A model generated the notes under the pieces. The model was not told the DNA's origin. It saw only the letters and a list, made by a program, of their open reading frames with translations, and did not search any database. Below, piece by piece: positions 27,988-36,699 of a stretch of 64,000 nucleotides of DNA. How positions within the stretch are numbered: the stretch's first letter is position 1; each line of letters begins with the position of its first letter. This DNA comes from Candidatus Handelsmanbacteria bacterium. Lineage in GTDB: Bacteria; Latescibacterota; UBA2968; UBA8231. The stretch spans positions 113,417-177,416 of the forward strand of contig VGJS01000002.1 of assembly GCA_016867395.1 (NCBI GenBank), in the 5' to 3' direction. The translations under genes were made by a program, and so were the position numbers.

Positions 27988-29163
27988 ATGCAACCCGGAA
28001 ATTTCACAGAAGATAAATGGGGAGCACTCGCCCGGATTCCCGCAGGGAGCTCCGGGTACTGGGCCTTTGAGCCGCATCCACTGCCGCCTGACCTGGAACT
28101 CGCGTGGGAGTTGGTCAACAAACTCTCCGAGGCAGATAGGGCACTGAGCGAACTGGCCGGCAGGGCGCGAAATCTGCCCAATCCTCATCTGTTGATCGGT
28201 CACTTTATCCGGCGCGAAGCCGTGCTCTCCAGCCGGATTGAAGGCACCCAGGCGTCCCTTTCGGACCTGCTCTTCTTTGAGGCAGCAGGGCCGATTCCCA
28301 CAGATCGCCCCGCCTCTGCGGACGTGCGCGAGGTGGCCAACTATGTCCGCGCCCTGGAACAAGGTCTGAAGCGCTTGCAGGAACTGCCCCTCAGCCTGCG
28401 ATTGTTGCGCGAGATGCACGCCGAGTTGATGGAAGGGGTACGCGGCGAGCACCTGACGCCTGGGGAGTTCCGCCGCTCGCAGAACTGGATCGGTCCGCCT
28501 GGCTGTACCCTGCTGGGGGCCACCTATGTGCCGCCCCCGCCGGAAGAGATGATGGCAGCCTTGGGAGAGTTGGAAAAGTACCTGCACGCCCAGTCCGTGC
28601 TGCCACCGCTGGTGCGTCTGGCTTTGGTTCATTATCAATTCGAGGCTATCCATCCCTTTCTGGGCGGCAACGGGCGGATCGGACGTCTGCTCATAGTGCT
28701 GTTGTTGTGCCATGAGGGTTTGCTCGCCCAGCCCCTGCTCTACCTGAGCGCATATTTTGAGCAGCATCGGCAGGAGTATTACCGTCTCCTGCTGGAGGTG
28801 AGTCAGAAAGGCAGGTGGCTGTCGTGGATCGAGTTCTTCCTGGCAGGGGTGGCAGAGCAGGCGCGCGACGCGCTCTGGCGGACGGAGGCACTGTTGCGAC
28901 TCTGGCAGGAGTACCACCAGCGCCTTTCCACCGCTCGCTCCTCGGCGCTTTTGTTGCGTTTGGTGGATGAACTGTTTGAATATCCGGTGCTCACCGTGCC
29001 GCGAGTCGCCGGGCGCTTGGGGATCACCCAGCGGGCCGCGAGCCTGAACATCCAGAAGTTGGTCGGCGCCGGCCTGTTGGAGGAGGTGACCGGGCGGGCC
29101 CGCTACCGGTACTTCGCCGCCCAGGCAATCATCGAGCTGACGGAAATGCAGAGGGTGGAGTGA
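27988..29163 (+). CDS. Fic-domain protein with N-terminal inhibitory motif and C-terminal winged helix
   Basis: A 391-aa protein of the class with a Fic N-terminal domain. It starts MQPGNFTEDKWG and has GYWAFEPHPLPPDLE, typical of these proteins. The inhibitory motif (S/T)xxxE(G/N) is S81-SRIE85-G86. The Fic motif at H222 reads HPFLGGNGRIGRL: the usual Asp/Glu five residues into the motif, which coordinates Mg2+, is Gly226. The C-terminal 80 residues (VPRVAGRLGITQRAASLNIQ) form a winged-helix DNA-binding domain. Fic proteins usually transfer AMP to Ser/Thr/Tyr; the missing acidic residue makes activity uncertain. It is the first gene of a coupled operon (its TGA overlaps the next ATG) and its start abuts operator-like repeats. 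Confidence 0.88.
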   Translation: MQPGNFTEDKWGALARIPAGSSGYWAFEPHPLPPDLELAWELVNKLSEADRALSELAGRARNLPNPHLLIGHFIRREAVLSSRIEGTQASLSDLLFFEAAGPIPTDRPASADVREVANYVRALEQGLKRLQELPLSLRLLREMHAELMEGVRGEHLTPGEFRRSQNWIGPPGCTLLGATYVPPPPEEMMAALGELEKYLHAQSVLPPLVRLALVHYQFEAIHPFLGGNGRIGRLLIVLLLCHEGLLAQPLLYLSAYFEQHRQEYYRLLLEVSQKGRWLSWIEFFLAGVAEQARDALWRTEALLRLWQEYHQRLSTARSSALLLRLVDELFEYPVLTVPRVAGRLGITQRAASLNIQKLVGAGLLEEVTGRARYRYFAAQAIIELTEMQRVE

Positions 29164-31250
29164 TGACCGACGACCTGACCTTCCTCCCGCCCCACGAATC
29201 CGCCTGGGCGCCGGGTTTCCACGCGTACAGCCGCTGCCTGAGTGCCAAACCCGGCGAATGGGTGGACCTGCACCTGAGCGGCGAAGGCCCGGTGGGGATC
29301 GAGGTGCTGCGCCTGAGCGGGGACAAGGTGGCCCAGGGCGCGGTGATCGCCTCGCTGCCGCCGGTGGAGGCAAAGCCGCAGCCCATCCACCGGGGCAGCT
29401 ATGTGTACGTGGAGCGGGGCCTGGAAAGGGCGGCGGCGCTGAGTGCTGAGGTGTGGTGCCGGCCCCTGGGTGAGGCGCCGCAGCGCGGGCTTTTCCATCA
29501 GCGGGGTTTTGGGTTGTGGCTGGAAGGGGAGAGGCTCTGTTTCGATGTGGGCGGGCATAGGGTCAGTGGCGGTGCAGTCAGCCTCAAGGAATGGCACCAC
29601 GCGGTGGGTGTCTGGGAGACGGCGGGATTGCGCCTGTACCTCGATGGGCAACTGGTGGGAGAGGGTGAGGGGCCGGCGGCGTTCGCGGGCGGCGGCCCGC
29701 TGCGCCTGGGGGCCCTGGCCGACGAGGAGGGCCGGACCTGCGCCCTTTTCACCGGGGATCTGTGCGGCCCGACACTCTACGAGTATGCGCACAACTCGGA
29801 GGTGATCGGGGCCCATTTCCAGGCAAAGGACACCGAACCCGCCGGCCCCTGCGCTGGCCACTGGAAATTCGACCACCATCGGGGTCTGCCCTGCCGCGAT
29901 GTCTCCGTAAACGGCCGGCACGGCAAACCAGTCAACTACCCCATCCGCATGGTGCCGGGTCCCCGCTGCATCGGGGACAGCGACTGGCACAACTACGACC
30001 CGGCCTCTGATCCAAACTTCGGGCACGCCCTCCGCCTGATGGGGGATGCCCTGGTGGACTGCCGCTGGCCGGTGGCGGCGCAGTGGCAGGTGCCCGCCGA
30101 GGCGCAGAGTGGCCAGTATGCGATCCGACTGCGAGATCAAGCCGGCCAGGTGCGGCACGTGTATTTTGTCGTCCGGCCCCGCCATCCCCGCGCGCGCCTG
30201 ATGTGCCTGAGCACCACCAATACCCGCATTGCCTACAATTTCCGGCCTTTCGACAACCTGGAGTACGACTACGGGGCGTACCATCCGCACCCGCGCTATC
30301 CCATCCTGGGCCAGCTGCACGGGGTGGGTAGGCCGGCCACCGGGGAGTTGTGGGAGCGGACCACGGTGGAGTTCGAGTTGCCCTTCTACACCTGGCTCGA
30401 CAAACACGGCATCCCCTACGATCTGTTCAGCGAGTGGGATCTGGAGGCGGACCCCTCACTGCTGGACCGCTACCCGGTAGTGGCTTTTGCCGGCCACAGC
30501 GAGTACTGGACCGCCGACCACTACCAGCGCCTCCAGCGCTTCGTCGAACGGGGGGGACATATCCTCTCCCTCTCGGGCAACACCGCGTACTGGCGGGTGA
30601 GCCTCGACATGGCCAACCGGGTGATGGAGGTGCGCAAACACGCCCGGCTGCCGGCCGCGGGCATCACCTTCGACCCGATGGTGGACGCCAGCCACCACCA
30701 CCAGCTCGACGGGTTGCCCGGGGCCACCATGCGCGAGGCCGGCTTTCCCGAGTGGGGCCTGCTGGGCGGGATGAGCAACGGCTGGACCACGCCCCCTCTC
30801 GACGGGCCCCGGGCCGGGTACCAGGTGCTGGCCCCGCAGCACTGGGTCTTCAACGCGCCGCGCCAGGTGGGGGCCGGCTTTCCCTTTGCCGACCAGGCCG
30901 CCGGGTACGAGACCGACCTGAGCCTGCAAACCCTGCTGGAGCGCTGCGGCCAGCCCGCCCTGGCCCGCTACCCGGACCGCAGCGGCCGGCCCGAGCCGCT
31001 CTCTGCCCCGATTCCAGGTTGGGCGGTGCTGGCCCGGGCCCTCTTGCCCGGCTCCACGGTGCTCGACTTCGACAACCGGCAGTACATCGGAGAGATGGCC
31101 AGCGAGATGCTCTTGCGGGAAGTAGGGGGAGAAGGGTTGATCTTCGCCGCCGGCAGCGTGCTTTCCTCCCATGTCCTGGGACAGAACGAGGGTTTCAGCC
31201 GGATGCTCTTCAACATCATGGAGCGGATGGGGCTGGAGGTCCCCGCCTGA
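29163..31250 (+). CDS. N,N-dimethylformamidase beta-subunit-like protein with LamG-like domain
   Basis: A 695-aa cytoplasmic protein (no signal peptide) starting at ATG 29163, which overlaps the fic stop. Residues about 75-185 form a LamG/concanavalin-like jelly roll (YVYVERGLERAAALSAEVW; LKEWHHAVGVWE; LRLYLDGQLVGEG). The rest matches the C-terminal domain of the N,N-dimethylformamidase large subunit: YNFRPFDNLEYDYG, PYDLFSEWDLEADPSLLDRY, and VAFAGHSEYWTADHYQRLQR followed by a glutamine-amidotransferase-like GGHILSLSGNTAYWR. Known members hydrolyse small amides with a tyrosine/glutamate iron centre; the substrate here is unknown. The next gene starts 2 bp after its stop. Confidence 0.82.
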   Translation: MTDDLTFLPPHESAWAPGFHAYSRCLSAKPGEWVDLHLSGEGPVGIEVLRLSGDKVAQGAVIASLPPVEAKPQPIHRGSYVYVERGLERAAALSAEVWCRPLGEAPQRGLFHQRGFGLWLEGERLCFDVGGHRVSGGAVSLKEWHHAVGVWETAGLRLYLDGQLVGEGEGPAAFAGGGPLRLGALADEEGRTCALFTGDLCGPTLYEYAHNSEVIGAHFQAKDTEPAGPCAGHWKFDHHRGLPCRDVSVNGRHGKPVNYPIRMVPGPRCIGDSDWHNYDPASDPNFGHALRLMGDALVDCRWPVAAQWQVPAEAQSGQYAIRLRDQAGQVRHVYFVVRPRHPRARLMCLSTTNTRIAYNFRPFDNLEYDYGAYHPHPRYPILGQLHGVGRPATGELWERTTVEFELPFYTWLDKHGIPYDLFSEWDLEADPSLLDRYPVVAFAGHSEYWTADHYQRLQRFVERGGHILSLSGNTAYWRVSLDMANRVMEVRKHARLPAAGITFDPMVDASHHHQLDGLPGATMREAGFPEWGLLGGMSNGWTTPPLDGPRAGYQVLAPQHWVFNAPRQVGAGFPFADQAAGYETDLSLQTLLERCGQPALARYPDRSGRPEPLSAPIPGWAVLARALLPGSTVLDFDNRQYIGEMASEMLLREVGGEGLIFAAGSVLSSHVLGQNEGFSRMLFNIMERMGLEVPA

Positions 31251-31252
31251 GC

Positions 31253-32872
31253 ATGCTCTACTTCGACTGCAACGCCAGGATCGGCCAGCGGCCCCAAAAG
31301 CACAAACGCACCCGCTGGTCCACTGCCCAATGGCTGGAGGACCTGGACCTGGCCGAGATCGCCGGCTCCCTGGTCAGCCACATGGTTGCCCACTCCTACG
31401 ACCCGCAGTACGGCAATGCCCGCTTAGGTGCGGAGATCAAAAAAGCCCCTGGCCGGCTCTTCCCGGTTTGGAGCGTCCTGCCCCTGGGCCAGCCCGATTG
31501 GTACGGCACCGGCGAGGAGATGCTCGGGGCGATGGAGGAGGCCGGGGTGCGGGCCGTGCGGGTGGTGCCGGGCAATTATTCGCTGCACGAGCAGGTGATG
31601 GGGGAGACCTTCGCGGTGCTACAGGAGGCGCAGATCCTCACCCTCATCGACCCTGGCTGGGTGGGTGGCCAGGAATATTTTACCGTCTTTCACGAATTGC
31701 TGCGCCGCTACCCGCGCCTGGCAGTGCTGCTGACCGACGCGGTATGGCCGCACCAGCGCCATGTCCACCGGCTGATGCAGGTGCACCCCAATCTCCATTT
31801 GGAGTTTTCCGGGTACCAGATCAACCGCGGGTTGGAGGTGTACGCGGCCCAGTTCGGGGACGAGCGCCTGCTCTTTGGCACCGGGGGCACGGAGAAGTCG
31901 CCGGGGGCGGCCCGCACCTTTGTGGATTACGCCCAGCTCCCCGAGGAAAGCAAGCAGCGCATCGCCGGCGAGAACCTGCGCCGGCTGCTCGGGGGGCAGG
32001 GGCCGACCCAGGAAGCCCCGGCCCGCCGGCCCGGGGACGTGTGTGTGGCTGACGCCAGGGCGGGCAAACCGCAGTCGGTTTTCGTCTTCGACGCCCATGC
32101 CCACGTGCTGCACGAGGGGGGACAGGCGGCGGGGGGGAATTATATCATGTACCAGGGCGACGCCGAGGGCATGTTGGCGGTGAACCGCTGGTGCGGGATA
32201 GACCGCATCGCCATGATGAGCTGGCACGGGCCGGTGTGCACCGACGCCGAGGATGGCAACGAGATCGTCTGGCGGGCCGGGCAGCGCTTCGGGGAGGAGA
32301 TCCTGGGGGCGGCGGTGATCGACCCCACCCACATGAGCCGCGAGGCGATGGAGGCGGAGATCAAACTGCGCCACGGCGAGCAGGGTTTTGTCGGCCTCAA
32401 GCCGTACGTGCGCATGAACCTCTCCTACGAGGACGAGGGCTTTCTCCCGTGGTGGGAGTTTGGGAACGCGCACCAACTCTACGCCCTTTTGCACCTGGCC
32501 CCGCACACCGGGGGGGTGCCGGCGGTGGGCCGGCTGGCCGAGCGTTTCCCCCAGATGAGCTGGGTCATCGCCCATGCGGGGGGCAGCTACGATTTTGCCG
32601 AAGAGGTGGCCGCCTGCATCCGCCAGCATCCTAACGTCTACGCCGAGCTGACCCTGACCCCGGTGTGCAATCACATCGTCGAGTACCTGGTGGAGGCCAC
32701 CGACGACGAGCACGTGCTCTTCGGCACGGACGCGCCCATGCGCGACCCCCGGCCGCAGCTGGGCTGGGTGGTGTGGGCAGACCTGCCCCTATCGAGCAAG
32801 AAGAAGATCCTGGGAGAGAACTTCCGCCGCATTATCGAACGCGCCCGTTTGCCCCGAGGAGGCAGAGGATGA
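31253..32872 (+). CDS. Tandem two-domain amidohydrolase with degenerate first domain
   Basis: A 539-aa protein made of two amidohydrolase_2 (TIM-barrel) units. The second unit keeps the family motifs: H282-A-H284 (FDAHAHVLH), SWVIAHAGG, and LFGTDAP near residue 490. In the first unit the equivalent start is YFDCNARIG (N7-A-R9 instead of HxH) and the terminal motif is LFGTGGTEKS, lacking the metal Asp. The first half is therefore probably catalytically dead and structural or regulatory. ATG 31253 lies 2 bp after the upstream stop and the 3' end overlaps the next gene as ATGA. Members hydrolyse or decarboxylate ring or amide substrates; co-operonic with an amidase-like protein. Confidence 0.85.
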   Translation: MLYFDCNARIGQRPQKHKRTRWSTAQWLEDLDLAEIAGSLVSHMVAHSYDPQYGNARLGAEIKKAPGRLFPVWSVLPLGQPDWYGTGEEMLGAMEEAGVRAVRVVPGNYSLHEQVMGETFAVLQEAQILTLIDPGWVGGQEYFTVFHELLRRYPRLAVLLTDAVWPHQRHVHRLMQVHPNLHLEFSGYQINRGLEVYAAQFGDERLLFGTGGTEKSPGAARTFVDYAQLPEESKQRIAGENLRRLLGGQGPTQEAPARRPGDVCVADARAGKPQSVFVFDAHAHVLHEGGQAAGGNYIMYQGDAEGMLAVNRWCGIDRIAMMSWHGPVCTDAEDGNEIVWRAGQRFGEEILGAAVIDPTHMSREAMEAEIKLRHGEQGFVGLKPYVRMNLSYEDEGFLPWWEFGNAHQLYALLHLAPHTGGVPAVGRLAERFPQMSWVIAHAGGSYDFAEEVAACIRQHPNVYAELTLTPVCNHIVEYLVEATDDEHVLFGTDAPMRDPRPQLGWVVWADLPLSSKKKILGENFRRIIERARLPRGGRG

Positions 32873-33996
32873 AGATCGAAGCGCTGGTGTCCCCGGAAAT
32901 GTTCGTGGCGCTGGACGGGGTGACCCATCTGTGCACCGGGGGGGAATCTCCCTGGCTCAAGGCCCACGGGGAGGTGTATGCCGAGTTTGCCCGGCTCAAG
33001 AGTGGGGGGGACGAGGGGAGGCGGGCCATCTACGCCCGGGGCGAGGCCTGCCGCGAGAAGATGGGGCGGCTGTGGGGGGTGCCGGCCAAGCGGGTGTCCT
33101 TTGCCCCCTCGGCGGCCGAGGGCATGAGCTGGCTGGCCCGGGGGCTGGCCTGGGAGGAGGGGGACAACGTAGTGACCACCAACCTCGAATTCCCCTCGGT
33201 GGCGTACGCCTGGCGGAATCTGCGCGCAATGGGGGTGGAGGTGCGGATGGTGCCCCACGCGGACTGGGAGGTGGACGAGGAGGATTTGCTGGCCGCGGTG
33301 GACGGGCGGACCCGGGTGCTGGCGGTGAGCCAGGTGAGTTTCTACACCGGCCAGAACCTCGACATCACCCGGCTGTCCGAAGGGTTGAAGGGCAAGGATA
33401 CCCTGCTTGCAGTCGATGCCACCCACGCCTCGGGGGTGGTGGAGGTGGGGGCCGGCCTGGCCGACCTGTGCGTCAGCAGCGCGTACAAGTGGATGCTGGC
33501 CACCCACGGGGTGGCGCCCCTGTACCTGAGCGAGCGGGCCGAGGAACTGGTCGAGGACAGCGCCTTTGGCTGGCACAACCTGGCGGTGTGGCCGGCCCAG
33601 GGCGCCGAGCGGCATCCGGAGGTGGCGCTCAAGGCCATGCCCGAGAAGCTGGAGCCGGGTAATCCGGCGATGGTGGTGGTGATGTTCCTGGACCGGGCTT
33701 TGGAGGTGTTGCTCGACATAGGCCTGGAGCGGATCGAGGAGCACGCCCGGAACCTCTCCGAGTACATCGACGCCGGCCTACAAAGGGCCGGGCACACGGT
33801 CATCTCCCCCTCGCGCCGGGCCGCCCGCTCGGGCAACACCTGTTTCCTGGCCGAAGATGCGAAAGGGCTGCAACAGGCCCTGGCTAAACAGCGGGTGCAG
33901 GTCTGGGGGGAGTTCGGGCGGGTGCGGGTCTCGGGGCACCTGTACAACGGTAGCGGGGACGTGGAGCGCCTGCTGGATGCCCTGGCGCAGGTCTGA
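32869..33996 (+). CDS. Class V PLP-dependent aminotransferase/desulfurase-like enzyme
   Basis: A 375-aa fold-type I PLP enzyme. The Schiff-base lysine is K207 in SSAYKWMLATHGVAPLYL; the cofactor Asp is in LLAVDATHASGVVEVG. The substrate-side segment APSAAEGMSWLARGLAWEEG and TNLEFPSVAYAWRNL are typical of class V members such as isopenicillin-N epimerase-like and cysteine desulfurase-like proteins. It lacks an obvious catalytic Cys loop, so an aminotransferase, epimerase or lyase role is more likely than desulfuration. ATG 32869 overlaps the amidohydrolase stop (ATGA), and its own 3' end overlaps the next start by 20 bp. Substrate unknown. Confidence 0.87.
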   Translation: MKIEALVSPEMFVALDGVTHLCTGGESPWLKAHGEVYAEFARLKSGGDEGRRAIYARGEACREKMGRLWGVPAKRVSFAPSAAEGMSWLARGLAWEEGDNVVTTNLEFPSVAYAWRNLRAMGVEVRMVPHADWEVDEEDLLAAVDGRTRVLAVSQVSFYTGQNLDITRLSEGLKGKDTLLAVDATHASGVVEVGAGLADLCVSSAYKWMLATHGVAPLYLSERAEELVEDSAFGWHNLAVWPAQGAERHPEVALKAMPEKLEPGNPAMVVVMFLDRALEVLLDIGLERIEEHARNLSEYIDAGLQRAGHTVISPSRRAARSGNTCFLAEDAKGLQQALAKQRVQVWGEFGRVRVSGHLYNGSGDVERLLDALAQV

Positions 33997-35515
33997 GGCG
34001 TTGCTGCTGGCCCTGGCCGCGCTGGCGGGGGCCGGGCTTTTCCTCTGGCAGGAGCACCGGCTGGCCGGCCGCTGGGGCTTTCCCCTCGACGACGCCTGGA
34101 TTCACCTGCAATTCGCCCGCAACCTGGCCGCGGGGCAGGGCTTCTCCTTCAACCCGGGGGAGGTGGTCTCGGCCTCCACGGCGCCCCTCTGGACCCTGCT
34201 CCTGGCCCCGCTCTTCTGGCTGCCCTGGGAAGTGGTGTGGAGCGCCAAGGTCCTGGGGGTGGGGCTCTTGTGGCTGGCCGGTCTTTTGACCCTGCGCCTG
34301 GGCCTGAGCCTGGGGCTGGAGCGGGGTTGGGCCCTGGCCGGGGGGTTGGTGGTGGTCCTCACCCCGCGCCTGGTCTGGGGCAGCCTCTCGGGCATGGAGG
34401 TGTTGCTCTACGCGGCCCTGGGCCTGTACGGCTGCTGCCGGCACCTCGAAACCCTGGAGCGGGCGGCCTGCTACCGGGGCACCGCGGCCCTGGCCCTGGC
34501 GGCCCTGGCCCGGCCCGAATGCCTGCTGCTCTTCCCCCTGGTCCTGCTCGACCGCCGGCGCCTGGGGCATCCCCTCCCCTGGAAACACCTGCTCCTGTAC
34601 GCGGGCCTGCTGGCGCCCTTTGTCACCTTCAACCTCTACACCCTGGGCAAGCCCCTGCCCAACACCTTCTACGCCAAGGTGGGCCCATACGGCCTGACCG
34701 GGGCCCTGGCGGCCGGCGACTGGGTGCGGGTGGCCAAGGTCGCCCTCTATTACCCCCTGCTCCAGGCCCAAGAACTGGCGTTCTTCTGCGCCGAGAACAA
34801 CTTGGTGCTGGCCTGCCTGGCCCCGCTGGGTTTTTTGTACCTGTTGCGGCAGCGGCGGGGATCGTGGTGGGTCTTGCTGGCGGTGCTCAGCTTTCCGCTC
34901 TTCAAGGGTCTGCTGGCGCCTTTCAAGGGGGCGCTCTTCCAGCACGGGCGGTACGCGGCGCACCTGATCCCCCTGGTCGTGCTGGTGGGCCTGTTGGGCC
35001 TGCGCTGGGCCTGGCAGTTGCTGGCCGAGGGCCGCGATTTCGCCCGCTGGCGGCGGCTGCGGCGCTGGGCCGGGCCGGCGGTGTGGGGCGCGGTGTTTTT
35101 GCACCTTTTGGTGAACCTGCCCGCCTATGCCCTGACCTATGGCTGGAACGTGACCAATATCGAGGACATGCACGTGCGCATGGGCAGATGGCTGGCCGGG
35201 CACACCCCGCCGGGGGCCCTGATCGCCAGCCACGACGTGGGGGCCATCGCCTTTTTCTCCGGCCGCCGGGTGCTGGACACCACCGGCCTGGTGACCCCCC
35301 GGGCCCTGGCCTATCTGCCGGCGGGAGGGCCGGCCGACGGGGGGGTGCGGCGCCTCTTGGAGGCGGAGAAACCCGCGCTGCTGGTGATGCTGCCCAACTG
35401 GTACCCACACCTGGCCCAGGAGCGGGGATTCCTGCACCCGGTGTACGAGATCCAGATCGAGCACAACACGATCTGCGCCGGGGATAAAATGGCGGTATAC
35501 GAGCTGCGGCAATAG
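33977..35515 (+). CDS. GT39/ArnT-like polytopic membrane glycosyltransferase-like protein
   Basis: A 512-aa polytopic membrane protein beginning at ATG 33977, inside the 3' end of the aminotransferase gene. Near the N-terminus it has FPLDDAWIHLQFARNLAAGQ followed by STAPLWTLLLAPLFWLPWE, the acidic loop and STxPLWT pattern of GT-C membrane glycosyltransferases that use polyprenyl-phosphate sugars. About ten hydrophobic segments follow, then a soluble tail with ASHDVGAIAFFSGRRVLDTT, also common in this protein type. It closes the fic-led operon; a terminator lies 36 bp downstream. Donor and acceptor are unknown. Confidence 0.8.
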   Translation: MPWRRSEALLLALAALAGAGLFLWQEHRLAGRWGFPLDDAWIHLQFARNLAAGQGFSFNPGEVVSASTAPLWTLLLAPLFWLPWEVVWSAKVLGVGLLWLAGLLTLRLGLSLGLERGWALAGGLVVVLTPRLVWGSLSGMEVLLYAALGLYGCCRHLETLERAACYRGTAALALAALARPECLLLFPLVLLDRRRLGHPLPWKHLLLYAGLLAPFVTFNLYTLGKPLPNTFYAKVGPYGLTGALAAGDWVRVAKVALYYPLLQAQELAFFCAENNLVLACLAPLGFLYLLRQRRGSWWVLLAVLSFPLFKGLLAPFKGALFQHGRYAAHLIPLVVLVGLLGLRWAWQLLAEGRDFARWRRLRRWAGPAVWGAVFLHLLVNLPAYALTYGWNVTNIEDMHVRMGRWLAGHTPPGALIASHDVGAIAFFSGRRVLDTTGLVTPRALAYLPAGGPADGGVRRLLEAEKPALLVMLPNWYPHLAQERGFLHPVYEIQIEHNTICAGDKMAVYELRQ

Positions 35516-35550
35516 ACATTTAATTATAATATTATCAATATGATATCGTG

Positions 35551-35584
35551 GGTTGCGGATAATTTTATCGCAGCCTTTTTTTTT
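35551..35584 (+). terminator. Intrinsic terminator closing the fic-led operon
   Basis: An imperfect stem GGTTGCGGATAA / TTATCGCAGCC (one bulge) is followed by nine T (35576-35584). A new promoter starts 2 bp later. Confidence 0.78.
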
Positions 35585-35585
35585 G

Positions 35586-35614
35586 TTGACATCTGCACGC
35601 TTGTTTAGTATCCT
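35586..35614 (+). promoter_or_regulatory. Sigma70-type promoter for the small-protein genes
   Basis: TTGACA (35586-35591), 17-nt spacer, TATCCT (35609-35614) in an AT-rich stretch. It would drive the small membrane protein at 35680 and the HTH protein at 35874, possibly also ssb. Confidence 0.6.
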
Positions 35615-35679
35615 AATGTATAGATATGACAGTAGGTACTTAAAGAGCAAACGAAACTCATCTCGCGGAGGGAGCACAC

Positions 35680-35859
35680 ATGGCACTGCGCAAATCCTGG
35701 TGGCGGGAACTGGCCGAAAACGGGCTGCTCCACGGCATCGCGGCGGGGATGGTGGGCGCATTCTACGGGCTGGCGCGGCTGACCCACCTGATGGGGCCGC
35801 CGCTGCTGGCCGGCATCCTGATCATCAGCAGTCTCCACTTCATCGACCATCTGGCCTGA
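35680..35859 (+). CDS. Small membrane protein (59 aa)
   Basis: A 59-residue protein starting MALRKSWWRELAENG, with one or two hydrophobic segments (LLHGIAAGMVGAFYGLARL and PPLLAGILIISSLHFIDH). GGAGGG at 35667-35672 is well placed for ATG 35680. It follows a promoter and precedes the HTH protein gene by 14 bp. I do not recognise a family. The combination of a strong SD, a promoter and codon use like its neighbours supports a real gene. The charged amphipathic N-terminus suggests membrane anchoring. Confidence 0.7.
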   Translation: MALRKSWWRELAENGLLHGIAAGMVGAFYGLARLTHLMGPPLLAGILIISSLHFIDHLA

Positions 35860-35873
35860 ATGGGGAGGAAGCC

Positions 35874-36071
35874 ATGAACAAGATCGACCGGGAACGCATC
35901 GAACGCGCCGCGCGGATCTACGCCAGCAACCGGGACGCCGGCCAGGCCCTGGGCCTCGCCCCGGGAAGCTTCGGCCGGCTCTGCCGCCGCTTCGGCATCT
36001 CCACCCCGCAGAGCCGCCGGCGCGAACACCACCTGCAACGGCGGGGCTTCTTCGCCGATCCGGGGGAATGA
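35874..36071 (+). CDS. Small helix-turn-helix protein (65 aa)
   Basis: A 65-aa basic protein starting MNKIDRERIERAARIYASNR. Residues about 8-45 look like a Fis/Psq-type helix-turn-helix (AARIYASNRDAGQALGLAPG, SFGRLCRRFGIST), where the turn would be at GLAPGS. The C-terminal tail is Arg-rich (SRRREHHLQRRG). GGGGAGGAAG lies just before the ATG at 35874. Co-transcribed with the small membrane protein. It is probably a DNA-binding regulator; targets unknown. Confidence 0.72.
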   Translation: MNKIDRERIERAARIYASNRDAGQALGLAPGSFGRLCRRFGISTPQSRRREHHLQRRGFFADPGE

Positions 36072-36207
36072 ACCCCGCAACGCCCGCTGACAGCGGCAAC
36101 GTCGCGCGGCTGTAACGGGGGCGCCACCCGCCCCCACTATCTTGGGGGCAGGCGCCGTCCCCCCGGCGCCTGCGGCAATCCCCTCATCTTGCAGAAAGGA
36201 ACAAGCC

Positions 36208-36642
36208 ATGTCGAGGAACAGCGTCAACAAAGTGATCCTGCTGGGCAACCTCGGGGCCGACCCCGAAACCCGCTTTACCCCCACGGGCTCCCAGGTGGTG
36301 ACGGTCAGGTTAGCCACCAACGACACGTGGACCGACAAGAACGGGGAGCGGCGGGAGCGCACTGAATGGCACCGGCTGGTGCTCTGGCGCGGGCTGGCCG
36401 AGGTCGCCGGCCAGTACCTGCGCCGGGGCAGCAAGGTCTACGTGGAGGGCAAGCTCCAGACCCGCAGTTGGGAGGACGTCAAAGGCCAGCGCCACTATAT
36501 GACCGAGGTGGTGGTCAGCGACCTCCAGATGCTGGACGCGCCCAACGGCCCGGGCGAGATGGATCTGGCCTATGCCCGCCTGGAGCCCAAGTCCGCAGGC
36601 GGCGAGACGGTCGAGGAAGTGGCCGCCGAACTGCCCTTCTGA
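36208..36642 (+). CDS. ssb: Single-stranded DNA-binding protein
   Basis: A 144-aa OB-fold protein starting [20 protein letters not shown], with [37 protein letters not shown] and [17 protein letters not shown], all hallmarks of bacterial SSB. The tail ends EVAAELPF, a variant of the acidic DDDIPF tip that recruits repair and replication partners; it is short and less acidic than usual. The start is supported by AAAGGA at 36195-36200. The protein is shorter than E. coli SSB (178 aa) because the disordered linker is nearly absent. It could be an accessory SSB instead of the only one. Confidence 0.93.
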   Translation: MSRNSVNKVILLGNLGADPETRFTPTGSQVVTVRLATNDTWTDKNGERRERTEWHRLVLWRGLAEVAGQYLRRGSKVYVEGKLQTRSWEDVKGQRHYMTEVVVSDLQMLDAPNGPGEMDLAYARLEPKSAGGETVEEVAAELPF

Positions 36643-36699
36643 TCCGGGGCGGGAGATAGGCGCAACCACACCTTTCAGCGGGGCCTGTCCCATCGGCGA

